Shown here: one piece after another, positions 1 through 6,316 of the stretch
How the letters are laid out: each line of letters starts with the position of its first letter
Position numbering within the stretch: position 1 is the first letter of the stretch
Source: Fen-999 sp041480065
GTDB taxonomy: Bacteria > Pseudomonadota > Gammaproteobacteria > Burkholderiales > Rhodocyclaceae
Length of the DNA: 6,431 nucleotides
Direction: 5' to 3'
Assembly: GCA_041480065.1 (NCBI GenBank)
Contig: JBGOZF010000139.1
Location: forward strand, 1-6,431
Made by a program: the position numbers and the translations under genes
Notes under the pieces: model-generated
Database searches by the model: none
Told to the model about the DNA's origin: nothing
What the model saw: the letters and a program-made list of their open reading frames with translations, nothing else

Positions 1-106
1 CAGCAGCAGCATGACTTCCAGTTACCCGTCAGTCGAAACCTCTCGGCCCCAGCAATACCCTTCGATCTCAGGCATCGCCCTACCACTACCTCCAGCCCAC
101 CAAGCA

Positions 107-113
107 CCTACAC
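107..113 (-). promoter_or_regulatory. boxC-like element of rrn leader
   Basis: The minus strand reads GTGTAGG, one base from the GTGTGGG boxC of E. coli rrn leaders. It sits downstream of boxA, as expected. It is too short to stand alone and is supported only by its place after boxA. Confidence 0.45.
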
Positions 114-127
114 CTATCGGCTGTTTG

Positions 128-140
128 ATTGTTAAAGAAC
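128..140 (-). promoter_or_regulatory. boxA antitermination element
   Basis: The minus strand reads GTTCTTTAACAAT, closely matching the rRNA boxA (TGCTCTTTAACA in E. coli). In known systems the NusB-NusE (S10) pair binds this RNA and, with NusA, NusG and SuhB, makes RNA polymerase resistant to Rho while it transcribes the untranslated rRNA. Here it lies about 25-35 bases after the inferred transcription start. Confidence 0.85.
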
Positions 141-144
141 TGTT

Positions 145-157
145 GCTGCTCAGCAGC
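145..157 (-). promoter_or_regulatory. boxB-like hairpin before boxA
   Basis: GCTGC-TGA-GCAGC forms a perfect 5-bp stem with a 3-base loop. On the minus strand it ends four bases before boxA, the position of the boxB hairpin in rrn leaders. The stem is short, so this is positional inference. Confidence 0.5.
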
Positions 158-169
158 GAAGAGGGGCGG

Positions 170-219
170 ATTATACGGACTGAAGCGGCCCGGTCAACGC
201 CTTTTGAGAATATTTTTCA
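170..219 (-). promoter_or_regulatory. rRNA operon promoter with UP element
   Basis: On the minus strand, -35 TTGACC (197-192) is separated by 16 bases from a perfect -10 TATAAT (175-170). The discriminator is GC-rich (CCGCCCC, 169-163), typical of rRNA promoters that respond to ppGpp/DksA. Directly upstream of the -35 box, 219-198 is AT-rich and fits the alpha-CTD UP-element consensus (NNAAAWWTWTTTTNNNAAANNN) at all but two specified positions. Together these mark a growth-rate-regulated sigma-70 promoter of the highest strength class. The UP element begins with the TGA stop codon of tyrS, so promoter and gene abut. Only one promoter is seen; many rrn operons have two. Confidence 0.85.
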
Positions 220-1404
220 GGCCAGCGTCACACGCGCAAACTTGCGCTTGCCGACCTGCAATATCACGATCTCGCCGGCCTTCAGCACGAGGCCCTTGTC
301 GGTCAGTTTCTCGCCGTTGATGCGCACCCCGCCCCCGTCGATCATGCGCAGCGCTTCGGAGGTGCTGGCCACCAGTCCGGCCTGCTTCATCACCTGCGGC
401 ACGGGACCGGCCGGCACCGTCACTTCCGGCATCTCGTCGGGCATCGCTCCGCGCTGGAAGCGGGCTTCGAAGTCGGCCAGCGCATCCTCGGCATCCTTCT
501 GCGAATGAAAGCGGGCGACGATCTCCTGGGCCAGCAGTACCTTGACGTCGCGCGGATTGCGACCATCGGCGACCTCGGCTTTCAGCTTCGCAATCTCTGT
601 GTTGCCACGGAACGACAGCAGGTCGTAGTAGCGCCACATCAGGTCATCCGACACCGACATCAGCTTGCCGAAGATCTCCTTCGGCGGCTCGGCAATGCCG
701 ACATAATTGCCGAGCGACTTGGACATCTTGTTTACGCCGTCGAGCCCTTCCAGCAGCGGCATCATCAGTATGCACTGCGGCGCCTGGCCGTAGTGCTTCT
801 GCAATTCCCGGCCGACCAACAGGTTGAACTTCTGGTCGGTGCCGCCGAGCTCGACGTCGGCCTTCATGGCCACCGAATCGTAGCCCTGGCAGAGCGGGTA
901 GAGGAATTCGTGGATGGCGATGGGCTGGCCGCCGGCATAGCGCTTGGCGAAGTCGTCCCGCTCGAGCATCCGCGCCACCGTGTGCAGAGCCGCCAGCTTG
1001 ATCATGCCGGCGGCACCCATGGCCTCGAACCAGTTGGAATTGAAGCTGACCTCGGTCTTGTCGGGATCGAGAATCCTGAATACCTGCTGCCGGTAGGTCT
1101 GGGCGTTTTCGAGAATCTGCTCGCGCGACAGAGGCGGCCGTGTGGTGTTCTTGCCGGTCGGATCACCGATCATGCCGGTGAAGTCGCCGATCAGGAACAT
1201 GATGTGATGTCCGAGTTCCTGAAAATGGCGCAGCTTGTTGATCAGCACCGTGTGGCCGAGGTGCAGGTCCGGTGCCGTCGGATCGAAACCGGCCTTGATC
1301 CGCAGCGGCCGGCCGGTCTTGAGTTTCGCGACCAGATCCGCCTCGATCAGCAGCTCGTCGACGCCGCGCTTGATCAGCGCGAGTTGGGATTCGATGTCGG
1401 CCAT
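217..1404 (-). CDS. tyrS: tyrosyl-tRNA synthetase
   Basis: This cytoplasmic enzyme charges tRNA-Tyr with tyrosine through a tyrosyl-adenylate. The 395-residue protein is full length for the TyrS2 subgroup of class Ic synthetases common in proteobacteria. Visible marks are the HIGH-type signature HLGH at residues 48-51 (within DPTAPDLHLGH), the tyrosine/tRNA-pocket region ELGGTDQKFN at 186-195, the KMSKS loop at 226-230, and a C-terminal S4 RNA-binding domain from about 335 to 395 (RINGEKL, GEIVILQVGKRKFARV). The ATG at 1404 gives the expected N-terminus (MADIESQLALIKRG); only a weak GCAGG-like ribosome site precedes it. The gene is divergent from the M23 peptidase gene and its stop codon lies inside the UP element of the rrn promoter, with no terminator between. 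Its own promoter should lie in 1405-1500, overlapping the divergent one, but no convincing hexamers were found. Confidence 0.97.
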   Translation of the reverse strand: MADIESQLALIKRGVDELLIEADLVAKLKTGRPLRIKAGFDPTAPDLHLGHTVLINKLRHFQELGHHIMFLIGDFTGMIGDPTGKNTTRPPLSREQILENAQTYRQQVFRILDPDKTEVSFNSNWFEAMGAAGMIKLAALHTVARMLERDDFAKRYAGGQPIAIHEFLYPLCQGYDSVAMKADVELGGTDQKFNLLVGRELQKHYGQAPQCILMMPLLEGLDGVNKMSKSLGNYVGIAEPPKEIFGKLMSVSDDLMWRYYDLLSFRGNTEIAKLKAEVADGRNPRDVKVLLAQEIVARFHSQKDAEDALADFEARFQRGAMPDEMPEVTVPAGPVPQVMKQAGLVASTSEALRMIDGGGVRINGEKLTDKGLVLKAGEIVILQVGKRKFARVTLA

Positions 1405-1435
1405 AAGTGATTGCCTGCTCGCCTGACCTGGCGCT

Positions 1436-1463
1436 TTGACGGACGGGTGGATTTTGTTACACT
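1436..1463 (+). promoter_or_regulatory. Promoter for the M23 peptidase-anmK unit
   Basis: -35 TTGACG (1436-1441), a 16-base spacer and -10 TACACT (1458-1463) form a good sigma-70 promoter. TGT just before the -10 box makes it an extended -10. Transcription would start near 1470, about 25 bases before the GTG start at 1495. It lies in the 90-base gap between the divergent tyrS and peptidase starts. Confidence 0.65.
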
Positions 1464-1494
1464 CCGCCGACCTTCAAATTCGCCCAAGTGCCTA

Positions 1495-2829
1495 GTGGCA
1501 AACGAAAAGAGTCGGATTCTAGCGCAACTGCAACGCTATCGCGACGCCAAGCCGGGCCCCCTGTGGGCTCTGGTCGGCGTGGCGAGCCTGTCCTTGTTCG
1601 GCATGGTCGCCGCTTTCGGCACCGCACCCACGACGGCGGAGATCGAGGGCGTCCGCCAGTCGGTGGTCGAACAACTGGCGCCGCCCGCGCTTCAGGCTAC
1701 CGACGACGCCACCGAGATATTCGTGCGCGAGGAGATCGTCCAGCGCGGCGATACGGTTGCCAGCCTGTTGGCCCGTCTGGCCATCGCCGACAACGACGTG
1801 CAGGGCTTCCTGCGCTCCGCGCCCGGAGCGACCGTCATCGCTCGCCAGATGGGCCCGGGCAAACGCGTTGTCGCGCGCGTCGACGCCAACGGCAACCTCC
1901 AGTCGCTGATATTCCCGCTCAACGGCGGCAAGGATCAGGCGCTGTTCGTCGACCGCGACGGCAACAACGACTTCAAGATCGCCGAACGCGCGCTGCCGCT
2001 CGACGTTCAGGTGGTGGCCAAGTCCGCCCAGATCCGCTATTCGCTGTTCGGCGCCTCTGATGCTTCCGGCATACCCGATAGCGTGGCCACCGGGCTCGCC
2101 GACATCTTCGGTGGCGACATCGACTTCCACCGCGATATTCGCAAGGGCGACCGATTCTCGGTCATCTACGAAACCGTCAACCATCTGGGCCGGATGGTGC
2201 GCACGGGCCGCATCCTGGCCGCAGAATTCGTCAATGACGGCAAGATCTACCGCGCCGTCTGGTTCGAGGGCGAGGACGGCAAGGGCGGCTACTACACGCC
2301 CGAAGGCAAGAACATCCGCAAGGCCTTCCTGCGTTCGCCGCTCGAATTCTCGCGCATCACCTCGGGCTTCAGTTCCGCGCGCTTCCACCCGGTTCTGCAC
2401 GAGACGCGTGCCCATCGCGGCATCGACTACGGCGCCCCAGTCGGCACTCGCGTCAAGGCCACCGGCGACGGCGTGGTCGAATTCGTCGGCCGCCAGGGCG
2501 GCTACGGCAACGTGGTCATACTGCGCCATCAGACTCATTACATGACGGCATATGGCCATCTTTCGGGGTTTGCGGCCGGCATCCGCAAAGGAGCCCGGGT
2601 CGCCCAGGGTGACGTGATCGCCTACGTCGGCGCCACCGGCCTGGCGACCGGCCCGCATCTGCACTACGAATTCCGTGTCGACGGCGTCCATCGGAACCCA
2701 CTCACGATCGCCCTGCCGACTGCGCCGCCGCTGGCGGCAAATCAACTTGTGCAATTCCGCGAACGGACACAGGCAGTGCTGTCGCGCCTCGACATCATCG
2801 GCAGCAGCAATCTGGCTCTTCTCGATTAG
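1495..2829 (+). CDS. MepM-like M23 family murein DD-metalloendopeptidase
   Basis: Probably a periplasmic, inner-membrane-anchored zinc endopeptidase that cuts peptide crosslinks in peptidoglycan, as E. coli MepM does during wall growth. From GTG 1495 the protein has 444 residues (MepM: 440). A short basic N-terminus is followed by one membrane segment at about 22-42 (PLWALVGVASLSLFGMVAAF), an OapA/LysM-like domain at about 74-135 (VREEIVQRGDTVASLLARL), a Csd3-type middle domain, and a LytM domain at about 285-405. All zinc and catalytic residues are present: H307 and D311 (HRGID), H355 (AYGH), H388 and H390 (HLH). Family knowledge therefore predicts an active enzyme, not an EnvC-like activator. 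The frame stays open back to a TTG at 1411, but the promoter lies inside that extension, so 1495 is preferred; no clear Shine-Dalgarno site precedes it. The stop overlaps the anmK start. Confidence 0.9.
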   Translation: MANEKSRILAQLQRYRDAKPGPLWALVGVASLSLFGMVAAFGTAPTTAEIEGVRQSVVEQLAPPALQATDDATEIFVREEIVQRGDTVASLLARLAIADNDVQGFLRSAPGATVIARQMGPGKRVVARVDANGNLQSLIFPLNGGKDQALFVDRDGNNDFKIAERALPLDVQVVAKSAQIRYSLFGASDASGIPDSVATGLADIFGGDIDFHRDIRKGDRFSVIYETVNHLGRMVRTGRILAAEFVNDGKIYRAVWFEGEDGKGGYYTPEGKNIRKAFLRSPLEFSRITSGFSSARFHPVLHETRAHRGIDYGAPVGTRVKATGDGVVEFVGRQGGYGNVVILRHQTHYMTAYGHLSGFAAGIRKGARVAQGDVIAYVGATGLATGPHLHYEFRVDGVHRNPLTIALPTAPPLAANQLVQFRERTQAVLSRLDIIGSSNLALLD

Positions 2830-3923
2830 TGGCCGCGGAGTTCTATGTCGGGCTGATGTCCGGCACCAGTCTGGATGGCGTCGATGCCGTCCTGGCTACG
2901 TTCGATGACAATCCCTCGTTCTGTCGTGCGACGCACTACATTCCGTTCGACGACGACTTGCGGGCCGAAGTGCTGGCACTGCATGTTGCCGGAGAGGATG
3001 AACTGCACCGGGCTGCCAAACTGGCGAACCGCTTGGCGCACGCTTACGCGACGGCGGTCTGCACGCTGCTTGCAGATGCCGGCGTGGCCGCGCCTGCGGT
3101 GCGCGCCATTGGCTGCCACGGCCAGACCATACGTCACGCACCCCAGGACGGCTACACCCTGCAACTCAACAACCCGGCGCTGCTGGCCGAGCTGACCGCC
3201 ATCCCGGTGGTTGCCGACTTCCGCAGCCGCGACATCGCCGCCGGCGGCCAGGGCGCGCCGTTGGTGCCGGCATTCCACGACGCCGTGTTCCGCGATGACA
3301 GTCGGCACCGGGTCATCCTCAATATCGGCGGTATCGCCAACATCACCGACCTGGCGCCATCGCGACCGACGCTGGGTTTCGATTGCGGTCCGGGCAACAT
3401 GCTGCTCGACGCCTGGGCGCAGCGACACCTTGGCCGTCCCTATGATGCCAATGGCGATTGGTCCCGGCAGGGGAAAGTATTGCCGCAACTGCTGTCCCGG
3501 CTTTCCGCCCACCCCTTCCTCGCGCTGCCGGCGCCGAAGAGTTGCGGTCGCGAGCAATTCAACCTTGCCTGGCTGACTGCGCAACTCGCGGGCGACAAGC
3601 GTCCGCAGGATGTGCAGGCGAGCTTGACCGCATTCACCGCCGACTCGGCGGCTGCCGCCATCCGCGGCCATTGTGCCGGTGCGCAGGAACTCTATGTCTG
3701 CGGTGGCGGCGCCCATAACGGCGCCCTGATGGACGCCTTGCGCGAGCGTCTGCCGAACCTCCGTGTCGAACCAACGGACCGGCTGGGCCTGCCGGCCGAC
3801 TGGGTGGAAGCAATGGCTTTCGCCTGGCTCGCCCGACGCTGCCTGCGCGGCGAACCGGGCAATCTGCCTGCCGTGACCGGCGCTCGCGGCCCGCGCATTC
3901 TCGGCGCCATCTACCCGGCCTGA
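2829..3923 (+). CDS. anmK: anhydro-N-acetylmuramic acid kinase
   Basis: This cytoplasmic kinase uses ATP and water to turn 1,6-anhydro-MurNAc, released by lytic transglycosylases, into MurNAc-6-phosphate for cell-wall recycling. The 364-residue protein matches the family length (about 360-370). It starts with the hallmark GLMSGTSLDGVD (residues 8-19, ATP binding) and continues with GCHGQT (95-100), VVADFRSRDIAAGGQGAPLVP (127-147), LNIGGIANIT (164-173), GFDCGPGN with the likely catalytic Asp at 185, and a glycine-rich nucleotide-site strand CGGGAHN (291-297). The GTG start shares its first base with the stop of the upstream peptidase gene (TAGTG), so translation probably depends on coupling; no separate ribosome site is seen. 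The next in-frame ATG falls inside the GLMSGTS motif and is too late. The gene before it makes a wall-cutting enzyme, which fits a shared role in murein turnover. Confidence 0.95.
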   Translation: MAAEFYVGLMSGTSLDGVDAVLATFDDNPSFCRATHYIPFDDDLRAEVLALHVAGEDELHRAAKLANRLAHAYATAVCTLLADAGVAAPAVRAIGCHGQTIRHAPQDGYTLQLNNPALLAELTAIPVVADFRSRDIAAGGQGAPLVPAFHDAVFRDDSRHRVILNIGGIANITDLAPSRPTLGFDCGPGNMLLDAWAQRHLGRPYDANGDWSRQGKVLPQLLSRLSAHPFLALPAPKSCGREQFNLAWLTAQLAGDKRPQDVQASLTAFTADSAAAAIRGHCAGAQELYVCGGGAHNGALMDALRERLPNLRVEPTDRLGLPADWVEAMAFAWLARRCLRGEPGNLPAVTGARGPRILGAIYPA

Positions 3924-3927
3924 AGAA

Positions 3928-3957
3928 CGATACGGCCACTCTCAGGTGGCCGCATCG
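3928..3957. terminator. Hairpin between convergent genes (probable bidirectional terminator)
   Basis: CGATACGGCCAC (3928-3939) pairs with GTGGCCGCATCG (3946-3957): 11 base pairs with one A-C mismatch and a 6-base loop TCTCAG. It begins five bases after the anmK stop and lies 20 bases beyond the cytochrome stop, so it could end transcription from both sides. No real T-run follows on the plus strand. On the minus strand only TTCTTC follows. Termination may therefore be weak or Rho-assisted. Confidence 0.6.
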
Positions 3958-3977
3958 TCGACGGGTAGCGCCAACAT

Positions 3978-4448
3978 CTACTTCTTGTCGTCGACCTTGT
4001 ACTTCTCGTGGCAGCCCTTGCAGGACTCGCCCAGCTTGCCGAACTGAACTTTGACAGCGGCAGCATCGCCGGTAGCAGCGACGTTCGCCATCTCGTTGGC
4101 GGCTTCGTTGAAGGCCTTTGCCACTTCGGCAACACCTTCCTTGTCGGTGAATAGCTCCGGCTTCACCTCGGTATCCTTCCAGCCCTTGCCCTTGTCCGTA
4201 CCCGGCAGATAAAGCTTGCCCATGCCGGAATTGGCGATGGCCTGGATCACATTGGCCGCCTGTACCACTTCGTCCTTGTTGAACTGGCCTTCGGTGCTGG
4301 CCTTGATCCTACTCATATTCCAGGCCATGAACTTGTAGCCCGACTGGCGCACCTTGATCGCATCTTCCGGCTTCATCTGGGCCAACGCGGCACCTGCGGC
4401 AGCGATCAGCGATAAGCCCAGCGCCAGCATTTTCACAGTCTTCTTCAT
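3978..4448 (-). CDS. cytochrome c' (class II periplasmic c-type cytochrome)
   Basis: A soluble periplasmic haem protein; the family forms four-helix bundles that bind NO, and CO in some cases, and is linked to nitrosative-stress tolerance, often in denitrifiers. The 156-residue precursor has a Sec signal peptide (MKKTVKMLALGLSLIAAAGAALA, probable cut after residue 23). The mature part begins QMKPEDAIKVRQSGYKFMA, very like the start of known cytochromes c'. The single haem site CKGCH (143-147) lies near the C-terminus, the mark of class II, with H147 as proximal ligand. By my alignment from memory with Alcaligenes cytochrome c', the distal-pocket position (Leu16 there) is Tyr38, and the basic residue after the haem site (Arg124 there) is Lys151. 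A good GGAG site lies eight bases before ATG 4448. It is the third gene after purB, 47 bases past the small protein gene; a separate promoter cannot be excluded. Confidence 0.9.
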   Translation of the reverse strand: MKKTVKMLALGLSLIAAAGAALAQMKPEDAIKVRQSGYKFMAWNMSRIKASTEGQFNKDEVVQAANVIQAIANSGMGKLYLPGTDKGKGWKDTEVKPELFTDKEGVAEVAKAFNEAANEMANVAATGDAAAVKVQFGKLGESCKGCHEKYKVDDKK

Positions 4449-4495
4449 TTATGTTTCTCCAGGAGTTGTGGTCGGACGTCGTCAGTACTGCGGCA

Positions 4496-4825
4496 TTATT
4501 CCATGCCGGAGCTGAAGACATGCTTAACGCGAAGCATGCCGCTTCCGGCGGCGACCAGCGCCAGCAAGCGGTCGATGTTGGGATGCTTGCCGGGATGCGC
4601 CTGGGCGTCGGCCGTGTGCTCGGCGTAGAGTTCCAGGCCCTTCTTCGCCGCCTCGACGGTAATCGCGCCGTAGATCTGTCCCAGGTGGTTATAGATCGCC
4701 AAGGACCCCGACTGGCCGGGCTTGTTCTCGATAGTCGTGACGACATTGCCCTCGCCATCGATCAACTGCATGGCGTCCAGATGCGACACGCCCGGCAGAG
4801 CCTTCAAGTTCTCCGCAAACCCCAT
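4496..4825 (-). CDS. conserved hypothetical protein, DUF2322-like
   Basis: A 109-residue soluble protein without signal peptide or membrane segment. I recognise it only loosely as resembling the small DUF2322 family of beta/gammaproteobacteria, from the N-terminal FAENLKALPGVSHLDAM, the middle VTTIENKPGQSGSLAIYNHLG and the HTADAQAHPGKHPNIDRLLAL segment. No function is known to me. Sequence texture suggests a short alpha/beta domain with a helix at about 75-85 and a conserved-looking HPGKHPNID loop. The ATG at 4825 lies two bases after the purB stop (TGA-GT-ATG), so it is almost surely cotranscribed with purB and translated by coupling; its own ribosome site is weak. Codon use and base composition resemble the neighbours. 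The gene is real given its length, position and coding character; the family name is the uncertain part. Confidence 0.8.
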   Translation of the reverse strand: MGFAENLKALPGVSHLDAMQLIDGEGNVVTTIENKPGQSGSLAIYNHLGQIYGAITVEAAKKGLELYAEHTADAQAHPGKHPNIDRLLALVAAGSGMLRVKHVFSSGME

Positions 4826-4827
4826 AC

Positions 4828-6195
4828 TCAGATCCGCTTCGCCAGTTCGCCCGCCTTGCCGACGTAGCTCGCCGGCGTCATGGCCAGCAAGCGCTGCTTG
4901 TCGGCCTCGGGAATCGCCAGCGTCTTGATGAAGGCGTGCAGGGCCTCCTTCTCGATGCCTTTGCCGCGGGTCAAGTCCTTCAACTGCTCGTAGGGATTCT
5001 CGATGCCGTAGCGGCGCATGACCGTCTGCACCGGCTCGGCAAGAACTTCCCAGCAGGCGTCGAGATCCTCGCGCAGGCGCGACTCATTCGCTTCGAGCTT
5101 GTTGAGTCCGCGCAGGCTCGAATCGTAGGCCAGCAGCGAGTAGCCGAAGGCCACGCCCATGTTGCGCAAGACGGTCGAATCGGTCAGGTCGCGCTGCAGG
5201 CGGGAAATCGGCAGCTTGTCCGACAGGTGCCGCAATACCGCATTGGCCAAGCCGAGGTTGCCTTCGGAATTCTCGAAGTCGATCGGGTTGACCTTGTGCG
5301 GCATGGTCGAGGAGCCGATCTCGCCGGCCTTGGTCCTCTGCTTGAAGTAGCCGAGCGAAATGTACTGCCAGATGTCCCGGTCGGCGTCGAGCAGGATGGT
5401 GTTTGCCCTCGCCATGGCATCGAAGAGTTCCGCCATGGCGTCGTGCGGCTCGATCTGGATCGTGTAGGGATTGAACTCCAGGCCGAAGGATTCGATGAAG
5501 CGCCGGTTGAAGCTCTCCCAGTCGAAGTCCGGATACGCCGACAGGTGAGCGTTGTAGTTGCCGACCGCGCCGTTGAACTTGGCCGTCAGGCTCACCGCCG
5601 CGATCCGGGCGCGCGCACGTTGCAAGCGGGCGCAGATGTTGGCCATTTCCTTGCCCAGCGTGGTCGGGCTGGCGGGCTGGCCGTGCGTATGCGACAGCAT
5701 CGGCAGTTCGGCCAGCGCGTGGGCAAGATCGCGCAAGCGCGCGATGACGCTGTCGAGTGCGGGCAGCAGGATGCCATCCCGGGCTTCCTTGAGCATCAGC
5801 GCATGGGAGACGTTGTTGATGTCCTCGGACGTGCAGCCGAAATGGATGAACTCGGCGACCCGCATGACTTCCGGGTTCGACTTGAAGCGATCCTTGAGCC
5901 AGTACTCGACCGCCTTTACATCGTGGTTGGTACGCGCCTCGATCGTCTTGACCGCCTCGGCGTCTGCCACCGAGAAACTTGTAATGGCCCGATCGAGCTC
6001 CGCTATCGTGGCGCCGGAAAAAGCGGAGACTTCACCGATGTCCGCAGCCGCGGCAAGCGCTTTCAGCCATTCGATCTCGACGCGTATCCGATTGCGGAAC
6101 AGACCGAATTCCGAGAAATGCGAGCGCAGAGCCTCGACCTTGCCGGCATAGCGGCCGTCCAGGGGGGAGAGAGCAGTCAGGGCTGGAGAGGGCAT
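4828..6195 (-). CDS. purB: adenylosuccinate lyase
   Basis: This cytoplasmic tetramer of the fumarase/aspartase superfamily removes fumarate at two steps of purine synthesis: SAICAR to AICAR, and adenylosuccinate to AMP. The 455-residue protein aligns by eye along its whole length with E. coli PurB (456). Landmarks are LSPLDGRYAGKV (9-20), TNHDVKAVEY (89-98), the general-acid His171 in SHTHGQP (168-174), NGAVGNYNAH (208-217), and the superfamily signature GSSTMPHKVNPIDFEN (294-309), with catalytic Ser295 in the flexible loop. The C-terminal segment EVLAEPVQTVMRRYGIENPYE is also family-typical. The ATG at 6195 gives the standard N-terminus; no strong Shine-Dalgarno site precedes it. The gene is first in a probable unit with the DUF2322-like gene and perhaps the cytochrome c' gene. 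All key residues are present. Confidence 0.97.
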   Translation of the reverse strand: MPSPALTALSPLDGRYAGKVEALRSHFSEFGLFRNRIRVEIEWLKALAAAADIGEVSAFSGATIAELDRAITSFSVADAEAVKTIEARTNHDVKAVEYWLKDRFKSNPEVMRVAEFIHFGCTSEDINNVSHALMLKEARDGILLPALDSVIARLRDLAHALAELPMLSHTHGQPASPTTLGKEMANICARLQRARARIAAVSLTAKFNGAVGNYNAHLSAYPDFDWESFNRRFIESFGLEFNPYTIQIEPHDAMAELFDAMARANTILLDADRDIWQYISLGYFKQRTKAGEIGSSTMPHKVNPIDFENSEGNLGLANAVLRHLSDKLPISRLQRDLTDSTVLRNMGVAFGYSLLAYDSSLRGLNKLEANESRLREDLDACWEVLAEPVQTVMRRYGIENPYEQLKDLTRGKGIEKEALHAFIKTLAIPEADKQRLLAMTPASYVGKAGELAKRI

Positions 6196-6225
6196 GAGAT
6201 CGCAAGTTCTGGAAAGGAATCGTAA

Positions 6226-6234
6226 ATTTTATCA
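6226..6234 (-). promoter_or_regulatory. Extended -10 promoter of purB
   Basis: The minus strand reads TGATAAAAT: TAAAAT (6231-6226, five of six consensus bases) preceded by the TGN extended motif. Transcription would start near 6219, leaving a leader of about 24 bases. No convincing -35 box is found at the right distance, which is tolerable for an extended -10 promoter. I see no clear PurR-type operator. Confidence 0.5.
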
Positions 6235-6316
6235 TGCGCCCAATGACGCTTCCCGTAAGCGCTCAGTCAGCAGGCGCGAACATGATTGCTATCACTGTTG
6301 TCCAAAACAGGATATG

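Larger units (their letters stand above)
1..163 (-). other. rRNA operon leader (5' external transcribed spacer, partial)
   Basis: Read on the minus strand, this stretch follows a very strong promoter and carries the elements of an rrn antitermination leader in the usual order: a boxB-like hairpin (157-145), boxA (140-128) and a boxC-like GTGTAGG (113-107). The segment just after boxA (CAAACAGCCGATAGGTGTAG) resembles leaders I know from betaproteobacterial rRNA operons. The transcription start is inferred at about 163, seven bases after the -10 box. No 16S sequence is present, so the mature 16S 5' end must lie beyond position 1. The rest (1-100) shows no ORF with credible coding character on either strand; I take it as spacer leading to the RNase III processing stem. 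The identification rests on motif recognition, not on seeing the rRNA. Confidence 0.8.

Noticed and set aside
1..18. CAG/GCA triplet run at the left edge
   Set aside because: Only about four triplets; too short to call a repeat, and part of the rrn leader.
11..508. 165-residue plus-strand frame spanning the rrn promoter region and the tyrS 3' end
   Set aside because: It crosses an rRNA leader, a promoter and the end of tyrS antisense; it is low-complexity in Ser/Pro/Ala with no motif.
505..1410. 301-residue open frame antisense to tyrS
   Set aside because: Shadow of the tyrS frame; its translation has the His/Arg/Val/Leu-rich texture of antisense reading and no motif.
1405..1500. Possible tyrS promoter on the minus strand (TTGAAG near 1474-1479 with an AT-rich stretch near 1450)
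   Set aside because: No -10 hexamer at an acceptable spacing; TTGAAG is only 12 bases from TAACAA.
1519..2754. 411-residue open frame antisense to the M23 gene
   Set aside because: Shadow of a well-supported peptidase gene with intact catalytic residues on the other strand.
2826..3716. 296-residue open frame antisense to anmK
   Set aside because: No domain or ribosome site is evident, and anmK explains the region fully.
4936..6225. 429-residue open frame on the plus strand, antisense to purB
   Set aside because: It mirrors purB codons in GC-rich DNA; the predicted protein has no recognisable domain, and purB is certain.
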